A stretch of 64,000 nucleotides of DNA from Siphonodentalium dalli. Lineage: Eukaryota; Mollusca; Scaphopoda; Gadilida; Siphonodentaliidae. The notes under the pieces are model-generated. The model saw nothing but the letters and a program-made list of their open reading frames with translations. It had not been told where the DNA came from and searched no databases. The translations under genes and the position numbers were made by a program. Each line of letters begins with the position of its first letter. The first letter of the stretch is position 1. This document shows positions 1 through 9,548 of the stretch, piece after piece. Where the stretch lies: positions 193,843,948-193,907,947 of the forward strand of contig CP136064.1 of NCBI GenBank assembly GCA_032622095.1. The letters run 5' to 3'.

Positions 1-13
1 CAGTTGTTTGCTC

Positions 14-111
14 TAACATTCTGACCAAAGTTGTCAGTCGAAGGATTATCCTAGATGTAAGGACTGGTGTATCATACGAACCTCCGACTGGCAACTTTGG
101 TCAGAATGTTG
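14..111. repeat. Inverted repeat (short hairpin MITE candidate)
   Basis: Arms of about 31 bp at 14-44 and 81-111 are complementary with about four mismatches (core ACATTCTGACCAAAG against CTTTGGTCAGAATGT), separated by a 36-bp loop. The size and structure fit a short palindromic MITE or foldback relic. No target duplication is clear and no second copy was found in the window. Confidence 0.7.
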
Positions 112-658
112 TAGAAAACCACTGAGTATTTCCGAACAAATAAGGTATCAACTTCTTTTAAAAATAAACTAGCATATGCTCGTAACTGTCAAAATGCTAT
201 GTTTTGTGTCAGAGTTCCCCATATAATATAATATTGTGCGTTTGCACATTTTGATTGGATTGTACTCACCGACCTCGAAACCACGTGATTCCTCACCGTG
301 GATAATGTGCGGGTTTTCGGGAGAACAGGCTGGATAATTAGATCGGACCTTCAGGGTGTTTTGAAGCCGCACGCGGGATTCATACCCCCGAATTAACTGG
401 TATTCGTGTTCAAGCAAAACATCTTGGACGCAGGTTTTGATGGCGCAAAATAATATTTTGTGCTAATTATCTGTATGAATGAGTGGGTAGAATAGCTTCT
501 TGGGCATATTCGACCACCATGCCATCATAAAGTATCATTAATCGTATCATAACGGCCTCATAACGCCAATAACGCGACCGGAGTCTCTTCGGTCGTTAAA
601 ACAGTCAATTTGTATGTCATTTATCGCATATTATTTCTTAACATGTATTCAGGATTCA

Positions 659-715
659 CCCCCCAAAATTAACTGGTATTCAGTATTGAACCCCCCAAAA
701 TTAACTGGTATTCAG
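659..715. repeat. Short tandem repeat, 32-bp period
   Basis: Two copies of a C-tract followed by AAAATTAACTGGTATTCAG start at 659 and 691. A diverged single copy lies at about 373-401 (CCCCCGAATTAACTGGTATTC). A G-rich run follows at 720-731. A related G-tract motif reappears near 51531 on the other strand (GGGGGTATGAATACTGG). This is dispersed simple sequence with no coding content. Confidence 0.6.
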
Positions 716-2030
716 GATTCAGGGGGAGGGGGTGATACCCTCATGCATGAGCCGATGACTAGGAGCTTTTGTTGTTTGCGGCCAGGTATCGACTTTCAAA
801 AGAGGTAGTTTTAACACGTTTTGAATTTTTGTCAACCTCACAAAAATTCCAATTATCGTCTCATAAAGATCGTCCATGCTTCCGTCGATCAATAGCGGTA
901 GTTAATAAAGAGCGTCCATGCTCCTTAATACAGATGTTTCTCAATTATGGTCAATTGTGCTCGTTTTCAACGTAAAATGACGGATTAATCTGTGTATTTT
1001 CTCGTTGCTTATGCCATACGAATGATGGTGACAGCGTGTATCTTTTTCCCAGTAAGAAGCTGAAAACTAGAGGAATTTGTTTTACCTAATCTGACAGGGC
1101 ATCTTTAAGTGAACGTAATATGCCACGGAATTACTTACTCAAATAGTGGAATTCAGAAAAAAGTCGGTGCAAGTAAAGAGTGTTGATAGGAATTTCGTAT
1201 AGGCCTAAGTATACAAAAGTTGTATCCCGCTTGTGGTCTTGGTGAATATGGACACAATTTTGCATATGGCAAATCTGGGCTCACCGGTGGTTGTTGTATT
1301 TATTATTTTTCTGCTTATTTATCATGCGATCGGATTTGACTTGGTCATCTTAATCACAATCGGGAGGGCTTTCCGATAGTGTTTATATAGTAACATTGCT
1401 TACAGAATAAATTCTATAAAATTCTCATTCCAGCACCTGCGCGCAAAAGGTGTATACTATAATGGTTAGGTAAATTGAGATAGGTTCAAGATGGATGGAA
1501 TCAATTTATTGTGCTTTTGCCGCTTTTAGAATCGCCGATAGCAACAGACGGTTACGGGGGGTGCGGTTTTGTGGAGAACCACAGGGTCTTACAGAAGATT
1601 GATGAACTTAGATAAGGCATATTAATTAGAATCTTCAGAATCTATTCATCTTCCGACGGACACTAGCGGTGACGCATGGTGACAAAATAAAATGTTCATT
1701 GGTTTTTAATGTCATCGAGCGGACACTCTGACTGGCATATGGCAAGAAGCGCAGCCAATGTGACGCTATGTAGAGCACCGCACGTTCTATCACCGGACCG
1801 AGGAGAAATCGATGACGACAGAATAGCTTCACCCACGAGAAATAGCGTTATAAATACCGCCGCTACCGCGCTTACGAGTCCCTGTTATTTCGGCGCCCAT
1901 TCCATACGTTGATTCTGTTCGCGCCAAAATTGAAGTTTGTTGTCCTGAGTCCTGCAAAAAGAGAAGACGTGAGACTTGTTTGAGCGAAATACAGATATAA
2001 CTGACAGGGTATATCAGGAAGCAGGGAACG
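716..2030. other. No recognised gene; possible divergent upstream sequence
   Basis: Mostly AT-rich sequence. An AATAAAGAGCG motif at about 905, which recurs across the window, marks a dispersed repeat fragment. The part at 1640-1930 is visibly richer in GC and CpG than its surroundings and lies just upstream of the signal-peptide exon at 2086. It could be promoter or 5' regulatory DNA. No protein family could be recognised on either strand. Confidence 0.35.
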
Positions 2031-2033
2031 GAG

Positions 2034-2041
2034 TTATATAG
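2034..2041 (+). promoter_or_regulatory. Candidate TATA box of the secreted-protein gene
   Basis: TTATATAG lies 45-52 bases before the ATG at 2086. A start site about 30 bases downstream would fall near 2065 and leave a 5' leader of about 20 bases, with an A-rich run (2064-2074) before the start codon. Position and motif fit a TATA promoter, but TATA-like strings are common in this AT-rich DNA. Confidence 0.35.
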
Positions 2042-2085
2042 AAAGTAATTTGGACTCACTAGTAAAAAAAAAAATACTTGACAAA

Positions 2086-2178
2086 ATGGAAAGAATAGTG
2101 TTGGTATGCTTCTGTTTGTTAAACGTTACGAGTCTCCTCTTGGTTTCATCAGCAGCTATTAACAAGGCAGAGGGACAG
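2086..2178 (+). CDS. First coding exon of a small secreted protein (signal peptide)
   Basis: Thirty-one codons from ATG run straight into a canonical splice donor (CAG|GTGAGT at 2179). The start has a good context (ACAAAATGG). The encoded peptide is a typical signal peptide: a short N-terminus with one Arg (MER), a hydrophobic core (IVLVCFCLLNVTSLLLV), then a small-residue cleavage region (SSAA) before INKAEGQ. Cleavage after one of the Ala residues is likely. The exon ends in phase 0. A TATA-like box lies about 50 bases upstream. The mature product must come from downstream exons; the best candidates are 2668-2745 and the Cys-containing exon ending at 5334, which fit the same phase. The protein family is not recognised. 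The exon is too short to find by open-frame length alone; signal peptide plus donor is the evidence. Confidence 0.6.
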
Positions 2179-2667
2179 GTGAGTTTCTAATATTTAGCTG
2201 TTACTAACAGGTAAATTTTGAAATCAGACAATATGATCCCTCATCTTTGGTGTGTATGTAATCCAAATTAATTAATCTCTTGTGTGGAATATTGCACAAC
2301 CTTTTCTGGGAACCGTTCAAACTTATTGTAGGCAATTGTGTCCCAATCCCAACTTTATGTTTTCTGGGCATACAATTAATGTCTCGGATAGTTTTCTTAT
2401 CTTCTGAATTGCTTATAAGTGCATGTACCTAACTAATTACAAGAACAACCGTTCGCCAAACGTTCAAAATCCGTTTGTTGAACGATCATCACGGTCTGTA
2501 GTTTCGTATACACGATACAAATTATAGGTACTTGTAAATTGGCGAGGGAACTTAATAGAACATTCATTATAACTCGCTGCTGAATTCTTGTTTCAAATAT
2601 AATTTACCCTTACTTAGTCGTATTGCAAATTAACCTTTGAACTGCTGAACTATCTAAACATTATCAG

Positions 2668-2745
2668 GTGCGAGGCGAGACTGAAAGCGGGTTGAGAAAA
2701 GACGCAAAATCAGATATGAGAAATTATATGTCTTATTTCATTTTA
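2668..2745 (+). CDS. Possible second exon of the secreted-protein gene
   Basis: An acceptor with a weak pyrimidine tract (TATCTAAACATTATCAG|G) opens 26 codons in phase 0, continuous with the exon ending at 2178. They read as a charged, propeptide-like stretch (VRGETESGLRKDAKSDMRNY) followed by MSYFIL. A possible donor GTATAG follows at 2746; if it is not used, the next in-frame codon but one is a stop, giving a 58-residue protein. The matching phase and hydrophilic composition support the call, but the donor is weak and no family is recognised. Confidence 0.3.
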
Positions 2746-3842
2746 GTATAGGTATTGTTCTGTGGTACTATATATACTATGTATAAAGCCGTTCCAGTAT
2801 ATATATACCGACGTGATACACTAGCTTCTACCACGTCTATGGGTTAACGACAACCCAATAATCGGGGAAATATATTTTTTTTATTCTCACTCCCCCCAAT
2901 CAAAGGGAATTATGGAATATTAAGGTTTTAACCCGACCATTAGGACTTTGGATGCAGATTTATTCACGCGAATGAGACTATATTGGAAGAGCCTGTAAAG
3001 TCGTAATTGTAGATTTACCGGGTGATTCGTTCTCAAGCATTATTTCTATCTCGAAATCTATATTATAGCATGATTAAAACATCGACCTATTTTAGTCACC
3101 GTAACGTGACAAAATGCGAAATTCCTAGGTTTAGTTTGAGGGCTGAAGTTTATGAGTCGCTTTAACGAGAGGAGTGGCATCTGGCTGGGTGGGATTTTGT
3201 CTCACCCCCTAACTTTTGGTAAAAAATTTGGTAAAAAAGTTGGAAATTCAATAACTGACACAGCAACAGCTGGAAATTTTAAATCAAATATAGATGTAAA
3301 TTGCTATGAAACATGTAGTAATTGTAGTTTGATTTTTCCAACCGATATTTAATGTGGAATATGTTCTTTTCCGACGCAAACTCGAATATGTAACTACCTC
3401 CAGTAAAATTTTCGCAATGAAATGGCAATTAGCTGAAAATTGCCATTAGTTGGATATATTTCACAATTATTTCAACCCACTTTCAAATTATGTATTTTAA
3501 CGTGAGGATGTATAAACACGTCTGTATCTTTGAGTGGTAAAGTAATAGTAGACTGTAATTATTAGTGGTACTGGCACTACACATATAATATCCTATTGAG
3601 TATTGTAATATGGAATCACCCCCATGTATGTGGTTGCTATGTGTCACGTACGATGATCTTACGTCGAACATTATCACGAAAGCTAATTGTTGATGTAGCT
3701 CTTTGTTATCTATTTAGATAAGCGTAGACGCTTTATATAGGAGACGATCAGAAGATTTTTTGCTATATAGGCTGACAACTATTCAAAACCATTTAAAATT
3801 ATCCATATTTGAAAGTCGATACCTGACCATCAAAACCTCCTA
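2746..3842. other. Presumed intron with a dispersed repeat
   Basis: This lies inside the presumed intron of the secreted-protein gene. The stretch at 3200-3345 has several GTTGGAAATT / GTTTGATTTTTCCAACC blocks also seen at 17400-17710 and 18700-18900, so it is a copy of a dispersed repeat. A small palindrome (GGCAATTAGCTGAAAATTGCC) is at about 3424-3444. No exon was seen here. Confidence 0.35.
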
Positions 3843-4105
3843 TCAACCTGTCCATGACTGGAGCTTCCAAAAATTTAGCGAAAACCCTGTGCCAATGCAT
3901 TATCTTATATATGCGAGTCGCCCATAGGGCGCCTCGCATATATAAGAGAATGCATTGGCCTAACAATATTTACATTGACCGTGTAAGCAAGTGCATTCTC
4001 TTATATATGCGAGGCTCCCTTTGGGAGACTCGAGTATATACGAGAATGCACTGGCACAGGATTTTTAATGCTGCACTAGCGCAGCTCCCGTCATGAAAGG
4101 GTTAA
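3843..4105. mobile_element. Double-hairpin MITE, TTAA/piggyBac-like ends (copy 1)
   Basis: A 263-bp element. The right end reads CCCGTCATGAAAGGGTTAA; the left end is the degenerate complement (TCAACCTGTCCATGACTGG). Inside are two imperfect palindromes of about 65 bp (3891-3956 and 3985-4053), each built on TGCATTCTCTTATATATGCGAG and its complement, placed as inverted copies of one another. TTAACCCTTT-type ends with a TTAA target resemble piggyBac-superfamily termini. No transposase is encoded, so it is non-autonomous. It lies in the presumed intron of the secreted-protein gene. Confidence 0.7.
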
Positions 4106-4287
4106 TATGTTTGTCGATACGACACTCGTGCCATAGCAGAAGGATGGAATTAGAGGCTGAGCCTTTCCTAATACATTCTCTTATATATGCGAGTCTCTCA
4201 TTGGGAGCGTCTCATATATAAGAGAATACATAGGCCTAACAATATTTACCATTATGTGAGAATCCATTCAGTATAGAAAGGGTTAAC
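4105..4287. mobile_element. Mosaic of three MITE families
   Basis: From left to right: 4108-4160 is half of the family whose full palindromes lie at 6621-6773 and 7861-7994 (GTCGATACGACACTCGTGCC). Then 4168-4232 is one copy of the TATATATGCGAG hairpin. Then 4255-4287 is the right end of the TTAACCCTTTCTATACT family (GAATCCATTCAGTATAGAAAGGGTTAA-type end). The pieces meet with little spacer, which suggests nested insertion or template switching. Confidence 0.55.
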
Positions 4288-5163
4288 ACCGAAGCATGAT
4301 GTTTTATAACTTTAATGACCCGTTTTGTGCGTACTTGTCGAACTATTCATCCTAGGAATGTGACACAAGAGAACAATCACTGCGATTAATTCTGTGTTTC
4401 AAAATTATTTATAGTTTAAGTTGTACCATTTAGTGTCCCGTTTTTGCAAAATTACTGTGCTGTCGCAGCTGTCGTAATTGACAACTAACAATTATGGCAT
4501 GTTTATTGCATATACAGACGTGTGTGTCAATATATTTGAATGATGCAAAGTACAAATGTACGACAGTGAGTTCCCGAACTGTAGAGAAATGTACACACCG
4601 GCATGTGGAGACCATGTGGAGACCATAATGTTACGGTAATCTTCAAAGTGACTCATAAAGAGTCATAATCATTTTTTTTTTAAATTCACCAAATAAGTCA
4701 GAATTTTATAAATCAATTTTCCCCTTACAAGGCAAATTAAAATGAGAAATACTACAATTGCCGTCATTGGTATCATACAAGCACCAAGAACATCCACAAA
4801 AACTACCCGTATATAACACGATAACACGTCGAAAACGCGCACAAAAGCTTATAATTGAGAACGCACTTTATTATCAATTGTTTTTGAGCGACGGAAGCAT
4901 GACGCTCTTTAAACTTCATCTTTCGAATGTCGAAATCTGGCCATAAAACGTCACATTAATGAGTTCATGTGTCCTATCAATTAGTTTATGCCATAGTACA
5001 AAAAAAAAGGTATACATGGTGTACAGTCGGACATATTTATGAAGAAAATATCATTTATTAACCGTTGAGCTATAATACGGAGGAATCATAACCAACCTCG
5101 ATGCCTGCAACTGACTTCAAATGAAAATTAAAACCTAATTTGATCATCAAAATCTCATCACAA
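4288..5163. other. Presumed intron, nothing recognised
   Basis: AT-rich DNA between the mosaic MITE and the last exon. It holds one AATAAAGAGCG-family motif in reverse (about 4905) and no recognisable exon. There is no AG dinucleotide between the in-frame stop near 5121 and the ATG at 5164, so the last exon cannot begin in that interval. Confidence 0.3.
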
Positions 5164-5334
5164 ATGTATTGTCGTACCTATGGGGGATTACACTTCACTT
5201 ATTTTCTGGGAAATGGGAAGACAGTCCATCGAGACTATGTGAGCCCCGGACAGGAAGTATACGACTGCTGTAGTTGGTACGACGATCTTGTGCAGAATAC
5301 TGGTGTATTTGCGCCATCGCCAGCAGATCTCTAA
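5164..5334 (+). CDS. Last coding exon of a small Cys-containing secreted protein (start uncertain)
   Basis: An open frame of 56 codons after the ATG ends in TAA and is followed by two polyadenylation signals within 100 bases. It reads MYCRTYGGLHFTYFLGNGK, then TVHRDYVSPGQEVYDCCSWY, then DDLVQNTGVFAPSPADL; Cys residues are at about positions 3 and 39-40. No AG lies just before the ATG, so if this is a spliced terminal exon the acceptor is inside: a pyrimidine-rich stretch (CACTTCACTTATTTTCTG) ends 11 bases before AAG|ACA at 5220/5221. That junction is phase 0 and fits the exons at 2086 and 2668. The alternative is an independent short gene starting at 5164. No family is recognised. Confidence 0.45.
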   Translation: MYCRTYGGLHFTYFLGNGKTVHRDYVSPGQEVYDCCSWYDDLVQNTGVFAPSPADL

Positions 5335-5375
5335 ATTTTAAAATTCATACTTTTATGATAATTTTGTATAATATT

Positions 5376-5425
5376 AATAAACTTTGTCACCACATTGTCA
5401 ATTGTGTGTGCTTCTTGTTAATAAA
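5376..5425 (+). terminator. Polyadenylation signals (two AATAAA)
   Basis: AATAAA occurs at 5376-5381 and 5420-5425, 42 and 86 bases after the stop codon at 5334, followed by T-rich sequence. This is a normal spacing for a eukaryotic 3' UTR and supports the preceding exon as terminal. Confidence 0.5.
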
Positions 5426-5501
5426 GTATATATCTATCTTATTCAAATACGTTTGTCTATTAAAGGCACGAGCGGCGTTCGTTGCAGAAATATTCATATT
5501 T

Positions 5502-5932
5502 GTTCAAATCGCCATCAACGGAATGAATATTAAAATATATATAGTTTTTTTTCATATGCCAAACATAATCAGCGCGCAAATAGTATATTGTCGTCAAGAC
5601 GCACGATGGTGTACGTAAACAAGAACCTTCTCGTGTTACAGAAGTTTTGCTTCTGTTTACATAACACAGCGCAATTATATTGGTTAATCACATACAAATG
5701 ATATAAACGCTCTTTATTATTTCCATATCAGGAAATCAGGAACAAATAACGCTCTTTATGTTTACCATATCCGGATCTAAACAAAAGCCAGGTTCCGTAA
5801 CATTTTTTGCCTTTGTTTACATAACAAAGGAAACACATTTGACATTAACTTACTGTTTATGCCATATTTCTGATTGGTATAAGAACAAGGTCTGTCTATA
5901 TTTTACTATTCGTTCTGTTTATGGCGGTTTTT
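5502..5932. repeat. Dispersed repeat with diverged inverted ends
   Basis: A left arm at 5502-5570 (reverse: CAAATCGCCAT ... GAATATTAAAATATATA) and a right arm at 5872-5932 (GATTGGTATAAGAACAAGG ... TTTATGGCGGTTTT) are diverged inverted copies. Related arms occur at 24190-24265 (reverse) and 37040-37115 (forward). The interior holds two reversed AATAAAGAGCG motifs (near 5708 and 5748) and a duplicated CTTCTGTTTACATAAC / CCTTTGTTTACATAAC block. It is likely a decayed DNA transposon. Confidence 0.4.
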
Positions 5933-5984
5933 GACGGAGCTGAATATTTTAACAGCATACCCACCGCCAACATCGCCCGTATCT

Positions 5985-6092
5985 TTAAAGACATATTATG
6001 GACTTATTCGGGTGCTTGAAACTGATAAGTTAGTACTCAGGCGCTATGCCAACTGTGGGAATGTAGCATTCTACTAACATCACATCACTTTA
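5985..6092. mobile_element. Internally deleted copy of the TTAAAGTGATG MITE
   Basis: A TTAA-bounded 108-bp element that starts TTAAAGACATATTATG and ends ACATCACTTTAA. It keeps both ends of the 370-bp family (complete copy 32542-32911; composite 9905-10911) but lacks the interior: the sequence jumps from the TAGCATTCTACTAACATC segment straight to the far terminus. Internal deletion with kept ends is typical of MITE formation. Confidence 0.65.
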
Positions 6093-6660
6093 AGAGTCAA
6101 CCATGCAGTCGCTTGTGTTGTATTTTCGCTGCAACAACAAATATAGCACTCCAAGAAATATGTGTGCTATGTGAGCACAGAACGACACGAGTGTATTAAT
6201 GGGTTTGTCGATACGAAAACACAAAGGGGTGGTCTGTCTTATTACGTAGCATTATGACGAAATTATCATTTCAGTGCGTTGACCTTATCGGCTTGAAATA
6301 CGTGTGTCTGTTAAGAGTCAATCGTGCACTCGATCGTGTTGTATTCTTTCTGCGACAACACATACAGCACTCTACGAAGTATACATGTAATATGCATACA
6401 CATAACGATATGACAGTGTGTTAATGGGTTCTTGGATACGAAAATCAAAGTGCACGGTGGTCTGTCGTCTTACTGCGTAAATTTATGAAGAAAATATAAT
6501 TTCAGTGTGTTGACCTTATCGGCTTCAAATACTTGTGTCTATTAAGAATCACCCGCGCACTCATTAGTGTTGTTTTTCTCGCTGCATCAACAAATACAGC
6601 ACTCGAAGAAATATAAATGTACAGAGAAGGACTCGAGTGTGTTAATGGGGTTGTAGATAG
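6089..6660 (+). repeat. Tandem repeat, about 225-bp period, 2.5 copies
   Basis: Units start at 6089, 6312 and 6542 (steps 223 and 230), each with TTAAGAGTCA or TTAAGAATCA. Shared blocks include GTTGTATTTTCGCTGCAACAACA and TTTCAGTGCGTTGACCTTATCGG (both given by position, unit 1). Each unit also includes a GAACGACACGAGTGT-like half of the palindromic family at 6621-6773, into which the third copy merges. Identity between units is moderate, so the array is old. Confidence 0.65.
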
Positions 6661-6773
6661 GACACGAGTGCTAGCACGGAAGGATAGTACGAACGGTTCA
6701 GCCTTGAGTTCCATCCTTCTGCTACGGCACGAGTGTCGTATCGACAAACCCATTTACACACATGTCGTTCTGT
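6621..6773. mobile_element. Palindromic MITE, GAACGACACGAG family (copy 1)
   Basis: A large imperfect palindrome. The left arm (ACAGAGAAGGACTCGAGTGT ... GGACACGAGTGC) pairs with the right arm (GGCACGAGTGTCGTATCGAC ... CATGTCGTTCTGT) around a loop near 6690-6715. It is the same family as 7861-7994, and one arm recurs in the mosaic at 4108-4160. No coding content. Confidence 0.65.
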
Positions 6774-7135
6774 ATATATTACACGTCACCCGTCCTAGAA
6801 TATGTAAATTACAAACAAAAAACAGACGTACAATGTTTATTCAGGCACATACATTGCTTTTTTTGTCATGTATGATAACGCTTTTATTCTATAGCTCCTG
6901 TTTCATTTTTGACGGGAACGCAATTTACGTCGTGTGACATCAACGGCATGCGTATGGAACACGTGTTCCATACGGATTTGTTAATATGGAACAGCAAGAA
7001 CACTGTAATTCTAGGTGCAATAAAATTCCAAACTAGAACTCTAAAAATAATAAATAGCCACCTGAAACGAATTTCTAGGACAATTTGTCAGTGTATGAAT
7101 GCAGACTAAGTATTCCTTTCTTGATTTTTTTTAGT
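6774..7135. other. Nothing recognised
   Basis: AT-rich sequence between two MITEs. It includes a short inverted repeat (GCGTATGGAACACGTGTTCCATACG-type, 6951-6977). That palindrome is near perfect and centred on CACGTG, but it has no clear partner motif. Its GTTCCATAC part recurs at 7680-7690. Confidence 0.3.
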
Positions 7136-7340
7136 TTAACCCTTTCTAACTAAATGGATTCTCCCACTCAGTTAAAAAATGTACATCGGAATGGTCTATT
7201 ATTGATATTCAGGGATGTGCAGGTAATTTTAGCAGACGACAGAGGAATAAAAGTGGAGCAGGGGTATGGTCGTTTGTTGAAATTATCTGAACATTTCATA
7301 TGGGATAACTACGCATCAATGATAGTATAGAAAGATTTAA
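7136..7340. mobile_element. TTAACCCTTTCTA MITE (piggyBac-like ends), copy 1
   Basis: A 205-bp element bounded by TTAA: left TTAACCCTTTCTAACTAAAT, right ATAGTATAGAAAGATTTAA. Related copies are 30401-30662 and 30829-31074, and the right end alone is at 4255-4287. Shared internal words include TTATCTGAACAT and TCCACTTTTATT/GTCGTC in opposite orientation. TTAACCCTTT with a TTAA site is the usual appearance of piggyBac-superfamily ends. It is non-coding. Confidence 0.65.
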
Positions 7341-7860
7341 ACATATTTATAAAGCTAAACTCAGTTTAAGGGATCGGAGCACAATTTACAAAACATACAA
7401 TGGAGAGTCCTAGAGACACACATATGCTATAGGATTTTCGTCGGCTTTCCAATGAGACTGTCCACTGATATGTGATATACTAAAATGCAAGTTGTACAGC
7501 GCCATAAGCGTTTTTACGTCGCCACACCTGCTGGAAGTACCCATTTGAATAAGAAGTCATTCCAGATGACTGAGTGGGCGGAACGACTACAAACAGCGTA
7601 TATCTTACTTTATTACACGCTTGTTCCCAAAAGCAGAGTGTTATTGCTGTTCCATATTGACAAAGACGTATGTAACGTACGTTCCATACGCATCTCGTTG
7701 ACGTCAAATGACGTAAATGACGTTCGCCTCAACCATGAAACCGGAACTATAAAATAAAGGGATCATCACACATGACAAAACACGCCCTCTATGTACCTAA
7801 ATAAACCTTCTAAGTCTGTATTTTTAATGCACGGATTCTAAGACGCGAAGCGTGTAATAA
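7341..7860. other. Nothing recognised
   Basis: The stretch is unusually open on both strands around 7480-7757, but neither translation resembles a known family. No splice-bounded exon could be defended. Confidence 0.3.
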
Positions 7861-7994
7861 ACACAGAACGACACGATGTGTATAAATGGGTGTGTCGATA
7901 CGGCACTCGTGCTGTCGCGCCTCTCGTTATATCCTTCCGCGACAGCACTCGTGCCGTATCGACAAACCCATTACACGTCGTTTCGTTCTGTGTA
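7861..7994. mobile_element. Palindromic MITE, GAACGACACGAG family (copy 2, near-perfect hairpin)
   Basis: Arms at 7861-7918 and 7939-7994 are almost perfectly complementary over about 56 bp (ends ACACAGAACGACACG and CGTTTCGTTCTGTGT; inner ends GTGCTGTCGCG and CGCGACAGCAC) with a loop of about 20 bp. It is less decayed than the copy at 6621, so it is probably younger or homogenised by hairpin-templated repair. Confidence 0.75.
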
Positions 7995-9325
7995 TGTAGT
8001 TTCCTCCTCAAACCAATAAAAGCATCTCCAGACATCGGACAAGATTCAGCAGCAAGTATATGTTAATTATGCCTGTCTCAATATGTATGTATTGTGCATA
8101 TATATGTATTGTTCTTGTGGTGGAATCGAGTTTAAACCAAGATCGGTGACTGAATTGTCCAGAAAGCATTAACAGGACAATGAACTCGCCACACTTTTCC
8201 CTGAAGAACTATTTCACTCGAAAATTAATTCCGCAGCACAACGACCAGATAATAGTTTAGCACCACGCGCTTGTGTGGAGATATTTGACACATTCGCCTC
8301 CTAGCCCCAATTACACTTGAGAGAGCAATCCACCGCAAGCAAACTTTCTTATCAAATGGACATTATCGAAGGCTGTTCTTCGTGTTTCCATTTTGTCGTT
8401 GAACCATAACACTTAAAACAGACGAAGAGCGCCTATCGCTCGCTGGAGAATTCAATTTTGTCTGGCGAACCGGCGTGATCTTCATAGGGATAGGCACTGT
8501 TTGCATATCTGGTCAGGGATAGGCTCGGTTTGCATATCTGGTCACAAAGGTGCCCACGGTGTCATTGGAACGGTCGCTGACAGGAGACGACAGCTGTTCA
8601 CTCTTGCCCGCCACGAAGGGGGACACAAAAAGCGCTTTTGTTTTTCGTAGAATGGCACGAAATACATCATTATCAACGAAACAGCATTCTATATTGTCCG
8701 AAGCGAAATATATATCCATTCTAGTAGCTTAATATGAAATTGGTATTGGAAAGTGTTTTAAAATGTTGTATGATTACCAACTTTTGCATTTTAAGCATTT
8801 ACTTCAATACCGCTGGTCTATAAAAACATTCCCGTTCATTTTACTGATCACATCCATGTGTTCTAAGGCTTTTCTTGTTGTTATTGGTGCAAATTTCTCA
8901 TAACTCGTATGCACACGGTTTTACTCACATTTTGATATGTTTTTCTTCTTCTCGTTATTGTCCGAAAGTCAATCAAGTAATATTTTGTTACATCCTCGTG
9001 GACTTCTTACTTGGTCTTTGATATTAAAGTCCATATCGATGAGATATACCTTTTTTCACTTTGCTGTTTTTAGTACAATCTTATCAATGATTAAAATCCA
9101 TTATTTTTGTCTTATCAGCTGTCTTATCTTAAAACAATTTCCGATTCAATATACAATGAAGATGAGGATATTTGAAATTCAAGATTTTTGACCAGATAGA
9201 CGAAGAGAAATTCTTTGTAGGAAAATTAGTGCATTATGGTCCTCGATTTATGCAAAACAAGCGTCTGTCCGTTTACTTAAAGCTTTCAATTTTGGCCACG
9301 GAACCGGACCGTAATGTCATAGACG
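7995..9325. other. No gene or clear repeat recognised
   Basis: A directly repeated short block (GGGATAGGC-C-GTTTGCATATCTGGTCA) occurs at about 8488-8515 and 8516-8543 (28-bp period). The 8513-8732 interval is open on both strands but unrecognised. The rest is AT-rich and featureless to me. Confidence 0.3.
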
Positions 9326-9548
9326 TATATGCAACTAATGAATGAATTTGAACCATGGGTTAGTGAAAATGCACGCATGTGCTCTATGAACGATGTAAAC
9401 AACATGGAAATTATAATGAAAATGAGTTAATAGCTCCAGTCATAAATTCATTTTCATCATAATTACCATGTTCTTTGCACCGTTCATAGAGCACATGAGT
9501 GTAGTTTGCACCAATCCATGACTCAAACTCATTCAATTGTTGCATATA
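9326..9548. mobile_element. Palindromic MITE, 223 bp
   Basis: The left half (ATATGCAACTAATGAATGAA ... GTGCTCTATGAACG ... AATGAAAATGAGTT) is complementary over about 100 bp to the right half (AATTCATTTTCATCATAAT ... CGTTCATAGAGCAC ... TTCAATTGTTGCATATA), with a loop near 9431-9448. TA lies at both ends. No coding content and no other copy in the window. Confidence 0.75.

Noticed and set aside
1829-2059. Possible divergent first exon on the minus strand (MGAEITGTRKRGSGGIYNA, donor-like GTGAAG)
   Set aside because: The frame and donor-like site exist in a CpG-richer patch, but there is no further exon, no family and the open frame is short.
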